From Lineus longissimus (lineage: Eukaryota > Nemertea > Pilidiophora > Heteronemertea > Lineidae): a stretch of DNA of 64,000 nucleotides. A program made the position numbers and the translations under genes. Shown here in pieces: positions 25,093 to 41,700 of this stretch (within the stretch, counting starts at the first letter, position 1; each line of letters starts with the position of its first letter). The stretch lies in NCBI RefSeq assembly GCF_910592395.1, contig NC_088311.1, forward strand, positions 2,172,501 to 2,236,500, read 5' to 3'. The notes beneath the pieces were generated by a model. That model searched no databases. It saw only the letters and a list, made by a program, of their open reading frames with translations, and was not told the origin of the DNA.

Positions 25093-26846
25093 AGTAGTGT
25101 TTCCTCATCCTCTGATCCAGAGAACATTGAAAGACTGTCATGGAGGGCTGTTAATTACATGCACACCAAATGTCAAAGGATGGACCCGACCCATTGCTGA
25201 CCCAAAAAAATAGAAATGTATATAAAGTTATGAGAAAAAGTGCATTGGTATATAAATCATAATTCTTTGACAAAATGTTTTTAGGGTGCATGTTCTTAAT
25301 GGATTACACCTTCAATTTTACTATTTAGACTGTGAAATGAAAACACTGCAAAGTGTGCAGGATCAGTGTGCTGAAAATACTGTGATACAATAACCAATCA
25401 CTTGATCTTTGTGTAGGTTTAAGGGATTTTTCATTCCCTGTTCGGTCCGGCAATGCGCTGTTGCTGCAGCACGTCCGTCCACTCTTGCTTCACATAGAAA
25501 AATAGCTGTTCTATGGCGCTTTTCACTGACCTTATCAAGTCCTTTCACAATAACCCTGTAGACTCCAAGACCTCCACAGAGGAACTCTAGGGTATTGAGG
25601 ATCAACCCATACAGCGCTAAACTTGAACTTGACTGATCTCCATCAGCATTCCTACTCCTTTTTTGACAGATAATTTTTGTGATTCACCACATGTATACAT
25701 GTATTTGCTAGTATTTTATCTTAATCAAAGCTGAATTAGAAAACGTTGCTTTTCTTTTGATGTTGAGGAAAAACACAGGACTTCTTTGAGAACTTTGTAC
25801 AGAATACCATTGTTAATATTTATCTAGTTGTGTTTACTGATATCATTTGTCTTTCTTCCGTCCAAAACAAAAAATACAGCAATCTTTTGATTAGGTGTCC
25901 TTATAATGCTATTATGTCATTTGGACAAAGATTTTTATATGAAATACAAAATCATCAAAAAATAATGGTTGTTGCTCTTTTTTAGCTGTGCTGGGGTAAA
26001 TGTTCTTTCTCCATCATGGCCAGCCAATGTTGACAGTGGGAACTGGATATGGTCCTTTTGATATTCCCTTTTGCAAGCGCAAGTGTTCAATCACACAATA
26101 TGCTGATGTCTCCTTGGTTCCCATGGCTTTGGACCACCTGGCCATGTAGCTGGAGTCATTTGAGTAGCGTTCATGATGAAGTGTCTGATGCACCAGACCT
26201 GGCCAAATTTGAGCGTCATACATGTAACTGCCTTTGAAAGTGTTTACCTATCTTGTCCATTCTGGTACATTTGTATCCATGTGAAGATGAGAAAGTCAAA
26301 GAAGAGTATGTTTTGAGTTACATTCTCTTTTATATTTGAACAATTTAGCCATGCTCAATAATTTATGGAATTACAACAGCCAACATTAATATGAGGTCAT
26401 CCAATGGCGAAGCATTCCTTGGAGACCCAACAAGCACATTCACTGGGTTTAAAAGTCTAAATCAAAGCTACATACATGTAAGTGGATAGCTAGGGCTAAA
26501 GAAAACTATCAAAATCATTTTTACACACTATGACCTGACCTTTTCTATTTCATTGTCCATAATGTGTTTATCATGAAGCTATACAGATACGGTCAATTGT
26601 TTACACTGACCACAGTGTTTGGGCATTGTACAGTTGTAAGCCCAAAAACATTCAAGTTTTACTAACTTCAAAAGAACCGAAAAATACATACTGGTGTTCA
26701 TGTACGTGTACATGTATGCTTTAAAAGCTAGCACCAAACAGAGATATGTGTATAACACAACAATAAGAATATCTGTGGGGTCAAAATAAGATACTGGGGT
26801 ACAACCAAGAACAGATAGTACTTTTGCAGGTTTGCTAGACAACAGT
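25093..26846. other. Intergenic 3' region between convergent DNAI3 and PGM1
   Basis: About 1.75 kb of AT-rich sequence holds the 3' untranslated regions of both genes. No other gene and no clear polyadenylation signal were settled on. Confidence 0.5.
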
Positions 26847-30902
<4,056 letters not shown>

Positions 30903-31063
30903 TTTTGTGAGATAAAAATAAGATTTCTGCTAGAAATTGGATTCAAGGTCACTGGACAAATCATAGGGGGCGCTTCAAACCGGAAGTTCAAATCACCTGA
31001 TTTTCCTCGGAGGAAAGTCAGAAAATGTTTATTTTTCTGGATATTGCACCAATTTAGAGTAAA
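30903..31063. promoter_or_regulatory. Short shared promoter of PGM1 and SLC38A9
   Basis: Only 161 bp separate the divergent start codons, so both 5' untranslated regions and core promoters must fit here unless a start site lies inside the partner gene. No TATA box stands out. Confidence 0.55.
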
Positions 31064-34000
31064 ATGAGCACTTCAGAGTCTCCCAACTCATCAGTAACGA
31101 GTGAGACATCACCATTAGTGAGAAATCCAAGGTGAAGCATGTTTAGTTTTGACGCATTTTTAACCTTTTTTGGACCTTGAAATTTGTGTATATGATCATG
31201 ATGAGTACATTGATGGATGTACACACATGTACATAATACATTGTGTACACATTCACTCTGCCAGTACCAATTTTTCACATTTTCAACTTTTTATTTGTCA
31301 TATATCTCATGCAAAATTTAATCATGAAAATGTCTTGATGGGATCAGGTTAGCCTAGGAAAGAAATGGGGAATGATCTCCACGGTTATGCGTCGCGCCGG
31401 TCCTGGCGACTGCCATGCACGTGACCTGTCTATTTTAGCCAAGAGACGAGTGAATAAGTGGCTCAGTACACTCCACAGAAAACAAAGGGTATTATCCCAA
31501 GATCTTTTACACCCTTTATCTCACATGAGTTTAAATTGGGACCCTGATTAGACATGGTCGCATGGGATGGGATTGGGAGAATATTATTATTAAACAATAG
31601 GCTTAGGAGGAATTTACATACAAGAAAATCAATATCTCATATAAATGTGGTATTTCAGTGCCAGTGTCTCATCATTGGGTAGCAGTATTGGTGGAAGAGG
31701 ACCAGATGGCAAAATCAGGTATGGTATGCATTTTAAATTTTATTTTTATTTTTATTCACTTCGATACCCATCTAACCACTATCAGTGCCGAATTATTTCC
31801 AGTATATCATACGTATTTGAATTGAGTTCAAGTAGTGTGTATGCACTAACACTGTATGTGCAGAGTGAAGTTTTTTATTTTGTTGGTTCGTGAATTTTGG
31901 CATTGTTTTCAAGAATCTCTGATGTTTTTGATATTTGGCATAATCACAAGTGTTGATGACATCTGACCTATATATCAATGTATCATTATCTAGACTATGT
32001 ATGTGTATCGGTTATCTGTCTTGTTATCTAATTCAGTTGTTTATCTTCATTGAATTGGTGGTAGATATCAAAGACCTTGATCATTTGAGGTGACGTTTCA
32101 CATGCAGAGCTCTTTATGATCTTATCAGTTATTTCAAAATGTGTTTACTTCATGACATAACCAGGATTGAAACATCAAATGTCAAACTGAAACCCATCTA
32201 AAAAAAAGGGAATGATGTACTCAGTAACCTGTTCTGATCATTTGTAGGCGTCCTCTGCAGTATCATAGCATCAACCCAACCACTGAACACAGAGTAATCC
32301 AACAAAACCATGGCGACCAAGAACAGGCCAGCATCCACAGATATAAATACTACAGCAAGCTAGCGCCTCACCAAGAGAGCAGGCTGGTAGGTTTTATATT
32401 GCCATCAATTGAAAAGTCATTGTTTAACTAATGACTCTGCAATGAAAATGAAGACGTAAATACATGTAATCTGTAATCTGAAATATGTTCAGAATTTGCT
32501 TTGAATACTAGTGTATATTTGTTCTATAGACACTTGTATGACTACTTGTGGATGTACTTATCCTATCCTCATTATGGGGAAATGACTGTTGACATAGTGA
32601 AATTTTCTAACAGCAAGCTGATTATGCTTTCAGTTGATGCCGGATCATATTGTTCCATCAGCATATTTTCTCATTTTGCCCGTTAAACCAGCAAAAGGTC
32701 AACAAAGCAGCATAATAACCATGTAAGTACCAATTATCATGATTGTTTTTCTGGGTTTGGCCTACAATGTCTATTTTGATAAAAGAACGAGCAAAACAAT
32801 CTATAAATCTGATAACCAGAGATGAGATTGAGATTTTTTATTGTGGCGTATGAGCCAAATCTGTTCAAATATCAGATCAGCATGTAATTCTGTGTTTCAC
32901 ATTTCAGTTTCTCGATATGGAATACCTTGATGGGTACATCTATACTGAGTATGCCATGGGCCATAGCAGAGGTAAGTATCACGAATTGAGACTCGTGTTG
33001 ATGCTAAGAATTTTTTAAAAAAAGCAGATTTGGCCTGTTGAGAATCCAAACAGCATTCCATCCACATAGAGAATTGAATCTCATGATCGGTAGTCATGGT
33101 ATGCCACTGCAAGGAAAAGACATTCAAGTTGTCTGGTCATACTTATTGTTGTGACTCTTTTTATTCCAGGCAGGCTTTGGACTTGGTATTTGTCTCCTAC
33201 TGTTCATGTGCGGCCTATCATTGTACACTGCCTACAGGGTTATGAAGTCTCCAGAGGGTCTTGGTAAGCGTATGCTTTGTTAGTTCATCTCACTTAGGTT
33301 TCATCATTAAAATGAAAGCCCCACTGAATACAAGTAGGTCTCTAACTTGATAAAGAGGTATCTTCTGAAAGCTTTGGTGTTGGAGATGGAAAGTCTGATT
33401 CTACTAGTAGTGGTTTAGTAACATACATTTTTGGCCTTCAGTCCATTATGTTCTTATTGTATTGACTAGTTATTTGATCTTTTTTATGTAACAGAGGATA
33501 TAATTTTGATGCTAATATCAGCTTTTTTGTCCTCCTACATTAAGTACTGAATGTCTCAGTTAATTTTTGTGTACTTTTACTTTTCTGTTATTTCAGATAT
33601 TGAAGTCGTTGAGTTCTCAGATGTTTGCCGCTACTACCTTGGGAAATGGGGTGAAGTTGCCAGTGTATTTTTCTCTCTTTTTGCACTCCTCGGGGCCATG
33701 ATTGTTTACTGGGTGTTGATGTCGAACTTCCTCTACAACAGTGTGGTCTTTATTTATCGTAAGTAAAGTTTGTTTACAAAAAGTTATTCTGGTAAATTTT
33801 TGTACGAAAAAACTTGTAGATTCCTTTAAGTTGTTGCTGCTATCAAAGAGCTGTTCTTCATATTTCAGATGATGTTACAAACACTTCTTTGCCTATCAGT
33901 GTTGGTAATGCTACACCATATGAAGACGGTAAGTCAGTTTTGAGTTTCTTCTCTACAAAGATGTTAAATAATTGATACCAGTGATGTTTCAGTGGCCAGC

Positions 34001-36710
34001 ACAGGCAGACAGACAAGGTCATATTGTTGTGGTGAATATTTTTATGTTTCTTGAGGTTCAATTTCACTGTCCAATCAATTTTGCTTAATTCGGAATATGA
34101 ACCAAATAATTTTGTGTGAACTTCTTTTTCAGCATTCTGCATTAATGGTAACATTACCGATCCCACAACCCCCCCTCCAACGATACCACCACACACCACT
34201 GAGGTTGTTGTAGAGATTCTACAGTCAAGTTACGATACGTTTACAAAATGGTGGAGCATGACAGACACTGTGCCATTTTATCTCATCCTGGTCTTGGGAC
34301 CACTCATCAACTTCAGATCACCAACATTTTTTGCCAAATTTAACTCATTAGGTGAGTATTGGTCCATTTTCTGGTGACATTGGACAATGCACTTGAATTC
34401 AAACACCAACCCTTGATAAGCCTTTTGGGGACTTTGTTTTTCAGCTTACTGATTGCCTACGGTAATAATATCTGGTTGAAGTAACTTCGTTATGTTATGG
34501 AGTGGTGTTTCTTGCCAAGATATGTTTCAGTTTCTCTGATGTACTAAAGACAAACAGGGAGGCAATGACATCCCTAACATACAACTCTTTGACCTTGATA
34601 CATGCAGATGGCTATTTCAGATCTAATGATAACACACAATGTTTGCAGTTAAAGTTTGCTGTGAAAGAGTGCATTACAGTAAAAACCCTGAATAAGTTCT
34701 CCTTGAGGTAGGCACACTATGGAGGAATACATGTATGTGTGAGTGCCTAATGGTGAATAATTTTGATATTTCAGGGACACTCTCAGTTCTTTACCTTTTG
34801 ATATTTGTTGTGGTTAAGTCTGTTAGATGGGGAATTCATTTGGATTTTGATGCAACAGACCTTATCAACAATGTTCCCAGTAAGTACATGAAGCATGGGT
34901 AGTTCTGCATTGAATATTATCATCCATTAAGCCTGTCCCCTATTGACCTTACCTTAGCTTTTAAGACTAGTAATTGTTTTGGAATCCTTGGAAAGCGGAC
35001 ACATCTTAAAACTCTATCATCAAAAAGTTAAAAAGCTTCACTTGTGTAAATTCATCATCACTAATTTGACTTTGTATTTTAGTGTATAGACCATCATTTG
35101 CTGCCCTAACAGGGACCCTCTCATTAGCCCTGTTCATCCACAACTGTATACTCAGTATGGTGAGGAACCAGAAACACCCAGAGAATAACGTAAGTTGATT
35201 AGGCAGGTTATTATTGAGTTCCTTGGCAATTGGTGCTGGCTACAGTGCATTTTGTTACAGCAGTGGTGTACGATGTAGATTTCTTCAGGCTAAATTACGT
35301 TTTTGTTTCTACTTGTTGTTCATTTGTATCAAGGCCATGACACCTATGGCGTAAGAGCAAAGTCAAGATTGTTTTGAATATCTTATCTCTAGTCCATTCT
35401 CCTTCTTTCAGGGCCGTGATTTGAGTATAGCGTACTTGCTTGTCACAGTCACCTACGCGTTTGTGGGCATTATGTTTTACGCAGCATTTCCGTTTGCCAA
35501 GAGCTGCATTGAAGATGTAAGTAAGATGCTTGCATTTGATTTTCTCTGAGGATTTTTGACAAATCAACATTAGTTCTTCCTCTCCGCATGAAATGAAGCT
35601 ACAACTGTCAGACAAACAGATTCTGTCGTTCACCACTTTCAATTATTCATTCGAACAAGTGTCTCCGACTGAGCTTTGCTGTCAGAAATCTTAGCGATGT
35701 TATATTTCTTGATGAAATGCTGTGCATAGCGAGTATTGCGTCCTTCCTGTGTTTAGTAGTCTCACTAACCCTGGTCCACAAGAACTGGTGTAATACCTCA
35801 CTACCGGTACAAAACGTTAGTACATGTATCAATATTCGTCTTTAAATGTCTTTCAGAACCTTCTGAACAATCTCCGGAGCAATGACATCATGTCATTTGT
35901 AGCACGGCTGTTCCTGTTTTTCCAAATGACGACAGTCTACCCACTGCTCATCTATCTATTCAGATTCCAGTTCTTTTACTTCTTCTTTGGGACATCGAAT
36001 CCAAAGTAAGTTTACTAACATTTGTATTCACTTGCCTTGGAACATGCTCTCCTGTGGACTGATTGATGCACAAGACTTACTATAGTCATCACTCGGGCTA
36101 AGAAACCTGTGATTGTTACATTTTTAGTGTGGAGCGCTATTGAGCGTGGTCATGAATAAAGTCCTAATGCATTACTTTGCTGTCCGCCTTGATCCCTGAT
36201 CCCAGACTTTCAGTTACCAACGTCGCGCACATCTCATAGTTTAGTTTACGTTAAATTCTCAAATTACCTTCCAGGATTATTGGTATTCTGATACTGAACT
36301 TGGTGCTGGTTGCTCTTTGTGTCATCTTTGCAAAATTCCTACCCCACATTGGTGCAATCATAAGGTAAGTTTCAAGTTGAAAAACATAAAAGTGAAATTA
36401 CAGTTTGGCATATATCAAAAGTGGCATTAAAAGCTCAGTTCTCAACACGGAATCAATATCACAGATATCTTCCACACCTTTTTTGATAACAAGCCGTTAG
36501 TCTTTGCTCTGTAAGCTATATTATTATTTTTTGTATTTCAGGTTTTCTGGAGCATTTTGTGGTCTTGCATACATCTTTGCTCTGCCGTGCATAGTCTACA
36601 TACTTAGTGAAAGACAAAAAGGGAGTCTGACATGGTTCAAACTAATTGTCCACATTGCAATTATCGTACTCGGAGTGGCAAATGTTGCAGGACAGTTTAT
36701 AATCATGTAA
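31064..36710 (+). CDS. SLC38A9: SLC38A9, lysosomal amino-acid transporter and arginine sensor
   Basis: Fifteen exons: 31064-31131, 31659-31718, 32248-32386, 32634-32722, 32908-32971, 33170-33263, 33597-33758, 33869-33928, 34133-34351, 34775-34879, 35083-35189, 35412-35516, 35857-36005, 36275-36364, 36542-36710. They give 559 aa (human 561). In mammals it sits in the lysosomal membrane, exports essential amino acids and signals arginine to mTORC1 through Ragulator-Rag. The N-terminal tail (about 100 aa, Ser-rich then YKYYSKL) corresponds to the Rag-binding arm; human has HYYSRL at this place. TM1 carries the amino-acid-binding motif [15 protein letters not shown] (human IWNTMMGTSILSIPW). [14 protein letters not shown] is nearly identical to human. 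A luminal loop with N-glycosylation sites (NGNITD) precedes [11 protein letters not shown]. Eleven hydrophobic segments are expected. Identity is secure. Confidence 0.95.
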
Positions 36711-37141
36711 AGCCAAAACTGATTGATGTGAGTGAACATAGTGAGAGAGAGCAACATTTTGTGATAATACAATGTACTTCTATAATACACTGTAGTATTG
36801 TGTTCTCCACAGGACTATTTTCTTCTTGGACATGTGGATCTCAGAACAACCAGGATAACACAAGGATATTGTATTCCCAAGCAGGATTAGTACAAGCCCA
36901 CTTTGAAAGTAAATTTTATTTGTATTTCGTGGAAAATCTAATTGGCAGGCCTGTGATAATATACAATTTATGTACAGGAGTGCTATCATACTCACAGTAG
37001 AGAACATTATATTTATTGCATGCGTCGATTCGGCTAATTGTTGATAAGTCTCTTGCCCATTGTAACAAGAAGGAGTAATCTTGGCCATTTGGAGGAGTGA
37101 CTGTAAGATTGATATTTCTGTACAAAAGTCAAAGATTGTAA

Positions 37142-37147
37142 AATAAA
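37142..37147 (+). terminator. Candidate polyadenylation signal for SLC38A9
   Basis: AATAAA about 430 nt after the stop codon. Confidence 0.4.
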
Positions 37148-37517
37148 AGATACCTGTTGTATATTTGTTGACTTAGATCTCAAATAAGTTCTTGAGTTTT
37201 TCCCTGTATCTGCCATAGGAGCTTGCAGTATACGACTCAGTTCGAGTGAAGCATGACAACGATGATCACCATTGACGACGCTTGGAGAATGTACCCTGAT
37301 CTCACTCGTGATAACTGCAAGAAAAGACAAGTGACCTGCCGGAGATCACCGATGGCCAAGCGATTCCTTCTCTGCAGATTTGACAACCCCGCAAAGCATA
37401 TCTACCTTGACACTTGTTCTTTAATTCTATTGTACATATGAAGTTTATCTATGAATTTCAACAAATCTTAGTTCATTGTACTGGGGTAATTTCTCAATCC
37501 CCAACAATGAGGCCCAG

Positions 37518-37583
37518 GGAGCGAAACGACTTCGATTTGGAGCGAAACGACTGGGGGCGAAATCCTCGGGGACCGAAACCACC
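37518..37583. repeat. Short cluster of GCGAAAC-type repeats
   Basis: The motif GAGCGAAACGACT occurs twice, followed by GGGGGCGAAAT and GGGGACCGAAACC. It looks like a degenerate short tandem array. Confidence 0.5.
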
Positions 37584-37995
37584 GTATACTACCACAAATC
37601 AATCGATTTCGAAACTTGGGACTTTGATGACTTCGGCCTCATTATTTCATTGATTCTGGAAAAGATTTAGGCATCCAAGTATGCTAAATGTGATTATCAT
37701 TTCTTGTTAACTTATTCTTTGAGTTTGGAAAAGCTTGGTAAGTTCATTTCTTTCCAGATTTTGTGCTTTTTGACAGAGATGTCATGTTGATTGTATACAC
37801 GTACATACATACATGTAACGTATGCATGCGGATGGTTTAGCCGGTGTGACAGGAAAATTTGTCCCATGGAAAGATTGTCCGTGAACAATAAATTACACTC
37901 CGTTACTCGGACTGGTCCACTTTTACTGCCCATTCATACGTTTTTGCTCAACCATGTCATGCCAAGACAGGTTTTGTAATGCAGCTGCATTTTTC

Positions 37996-38088
37996 GGTTA
38001 AAATTATAAATCCATTGAATAGTGGTGCTTCGTTAGTCAACCGATGACCTTTTCTTGGGGTGTGATCGGGGATTGTAAACTCGTTCCC
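37996..38088. repeat. Truncated second copy of the 9.1-kb inverted-repeat element
   Basis: About 85 bp matches 9148-9234 with a few changes. The left inverted repeat and about 45 bp next to it are deleted, but the outer GGTTAAAAT sequence is retained, so this is an internally deleted copy. Confidence 0.65.
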
Positions 38089-38790
38089 ATTTTTCTAGTC
38101 ATTTTCTAGTCTTAATTAATAACTTAATATACTATAGTTCAATAGTGGTCTGAATCTTCTGTATGTAACCAAAAACCTATACTTCAAAACCTAAGTAATA
38201 GATTTTTGCTGTATAAACTATGCCTTCACCTAGTTCAGTAAGGAGTGATTTATTATTCCACAAAGCTACACAGAAATGCTTTGGTTTAACTTATAGTAAA
38301 AGAGTTTGTCCATGGCCATGTGTAACACACACATAATAATGTCATAAATATTCATCTACTGCATATTGGGTACCACTCACAAAATCAATGCTTTATTGAA
38401 TTTGAAACAGGTAATATGAATGGAATGTGTGAATGGCCAGCCATCATGTTCGTCAAAAATGTCCTTGGCAAATCATTTTGGTCAATTTTGCATCCGATGA
38501 GATTAATGAATATAAATGACAGTGGGTGGCAATACATAACTTGTGAGCTCTCTATCTGTAGTGCTACTCTTGTGTGTGAAAGTTTGTCATTGCAGCAGTT
38601 GAATGACTCACCATATGATGCTGACAAACCTAACCACTTTTCATGGTCAAGATATTCGCAAAGCTTTAAGGTGAATTTTGCTCATTTTCAATTGGCGGTA
38701 CATTTGTAGACTGGAGAATTCTGACAGTCACACTTGTCTCTTTGGTCTTTTCAGATAGAATGATCATTGGCGACAGTTGGTGATGCCAGG

Positions 38791-41700
38791 ATGAGGGAAG
38801 AAGAGGTTGAGACTGCCATTAAGGTGGTCGTCGTGGGAAACGGTGCTGTGGGCAAGTCAAGTATGATACAACGATACTGTAAAGGGATATTCACCAAAGA
38901 CTATAAGAAAACTATTGGGGTGGACTTCCTTGAACGGCAGATAGAGTAAGTGAGATTGTGCTTACCTGCTATTCCCTACAAAATGTGTAACTACTATAAA
39001 TGACCTGGTGATTTCATGACAGACTATAAATTTTGATGTGACATGTTTCCTTTTGCAGAATCAATTGTGAAGATGTGCGTTTGATGTTGTGGGATACAGC
39101 GGGACAAGAAGAGTTTGATGCAATAACCAAAGCTTATTACAGGGGTAAGACTCCTCTCAATCACTCATCTTCAAGGTTTGGAGAAAGGCTTTCTGCTTTG
39201 AACTTATGGGCAATGTTTGTTTGTGACTTGCTAAACTTTGAACGGGCCCAAATTCTATCCTTATAACTTGAATGTTTCTGGACTAAACCCAGCTAGAAAT
39301 GCTTAAAACTAAAGATTAGGCCACAAAGGCTATGATATATTCTGTTTGATTATGACCCGCTGTACAAATTCTTATGGATCTAATACTTGTCAACTTTCAA
39401 TGAAGGCAGTGCATTCAAATGTTGTCTTTTGGTCTTTGTACATCCTAAACAGTTTATTCTATTTGCAAACATGTTCATCTTATGCCTCTGGTCATGCTGT
39501 CCAGATATTCTCATTGTCATAGAATTGTGATGTTGGTATTGACCATTACCAAACATGGATGGGGGCCACTGGGTGCATTTTGGGTTCAGCTGTAATAGAG
39601 GGAGTTGTTGGTAGTTATTTGCTGCAGTAAAATAATTTTTAAAGGTTCTTTACTTCTGTTTCCTAATTGGAGTCATTTAAAACTCAGTCGTCTTCAACTT
39701 AGATTATTTTGGCTGCAAAAACGAAGCCATGGGCTAAAGTAATTATTCAATGTCAAGATATGAACTTGAAGTTCTTGCTGGCTCGGCTGACATTGACTTG
39801 GACAGTGGTTTATGCATTCCACCCATTAATCTAGAGATTTATTCATAGATTATTATGATTAAGGTGAATTTAGTGTACTAATCTAGTTTAGTCAACAAAA
39901 GCTATAATCCCTAACACAAACTACGACTTGAGGCCACAGATCTTTCCTGGATAGGGGGCCTACTTGAAAAAATATAATTCAGCAATATGCCAATTATGAA
40001 TGTTTTCAAATTGTGCTTGATATGTAATTATATAGCTATACAAGCATACCCTAAATTGAGGTGGATCGAGGATAATGGGCATGTTCTTGAAGCATGCACT
40101 TGAAAGTGATAGAAAGTGTAAATCCTTGAGGAAGCATAATATAGCTGAAAACAACTCATGTTCTGCCCCTGTGATGTCATATCAAACAGCGACTGTACCT
40201 CTAGTCAATATCTGCCAAAATGACAGTCTCGGACATCTTCTCTATTCCAATCTGTACTTTTTGGGGAATTGCAGTTTTCAGTGGGTGTTACTGTTAGAAG
40301 AGAAAACCATTGGAAAAGCAAAGACTTCACCGAGTTAAATTGTTGGGTTTTCAGGTTATTGAAAAACTTGTTCTTTCAGGTGCGCAGGCTTGTGTTCTAG
40401 CATTTTCCACAACTGACCGTGATTCGTTTGAAGCAATACCATCATGGAAAAAGAAGGTACAGCTTTGCCTGTGATATGAACTATTGTCGGCTACTGAACT
40501 TTCCATTAATTATCATTCCTGACATGACAGCCTAACGATTGAGTTGAAATTCGTGTGAGGTCAAAATCAATATGTCATGAAATAATTCTATTTTCACCTG
40601 AGGCAGACATATTGCTTATTAATCATGTGCCTTTGTTAGTGGTTATGTGTACATAATTACTGCTGGAGGTACTGGGACGTGCCTTGTAGAGCCTTTCAGT
40701 TATTCTTTGGGTAAGGAATAAAAGCAACTGTATTAACTCCATGGCTGGAAGGTCCCACAAGTGTTACAAAATCAAATCAAAGTCTGCAGTAGTCACTCAA
40801 TCACAGTAGACTGCAATTCTCCTCTATCTTAAACAGCCTCAGTCATTTCAACATGGTGTAAAAAAGTTGAAACCAAAACTTCTCCCGTATCAAATGTGAT
40901 TCGTATTTCAATGGTCTCATAACGTTGTTTTTCCCAGGTGGAAGATGAAGTGGGCGAGGTAGCGATGGTGCTGGTACAGAACAAAATAGATTTAGCTGAT
41001 CAAGCTCTAGTACAAGAGTAAGTACGTTCTCAGACAGATCGTGCTGCTCTGCCAAAGGAAAGTTTGGAAGTACATGTATTGAGAACTTCAATTGCTGATT
41101 TCATTTAGCTCTTTTTACTTACTGAAAATAAAGTCAGTGCTTATTTTGTAAACTGAAGGCATTATAGGCCTTGTTGCTTCACTCAGTCTGAAGAGTTTTC
41201 ATGTTCTTTCTCTGTACAAGCACTACTGCAGAACTGTTAGATGAACAGAACCATGGTCCTATAAATTATGAGTGAATTTCAAGAACATAACACAATACCA
41301 TAAGTGTAGAGGTATTGCAGGTGAATTCTTCTAGTGTTTGAGAGATCATTGTGTTTCGACATTTGGAGGGCATTCCAAGGGGCTGCTATAACTCCTGTTC
41401 TACTTCACAGCTCCATGCAATTGTCTCCAGACTTTCAAGTATTTGCGTCTTGTTTCAGGTGTCAGCTAGTTATACTGAACCCGATCTCATGTTTCTGGTT
41501 TAAATTGTAATGGTTGGGCCCCTTACATTTAAATCAATATACCTTCAATTCAATGGACTATATTAACAAACACACCTTTCAATTGTGGAATGCATCATAG
41601 TAAGCGCAGTACACTTGAGAAGCAAAAAGAGACTGTTGAATAATTTCAGAATGTTTGATAATGGGCAATTGCAGTGGTTATATGTTTATTCTGGACTATG

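Larger units (their letters stand above)
36711..38790. other. Intergenic region between SLC38A9 and RAB23
   Basis: It starts with the SLC38A9 3' untranslated region. It also holds a short GCGAAAC-type repeat cluster at 37518-37583 and a truncated copy of the inverted-repeat element at 37996-38088. The end should carry the RAB23 promoter and 5' untranslated region. No gene is supportable. Confidence 0.5.

Noticed and set aside
38416-38709. 97-residue frame upstream of RAB23
   Set aside because: There is no motif, no splice support and no similarity that I know; probably chance within the 5' region.
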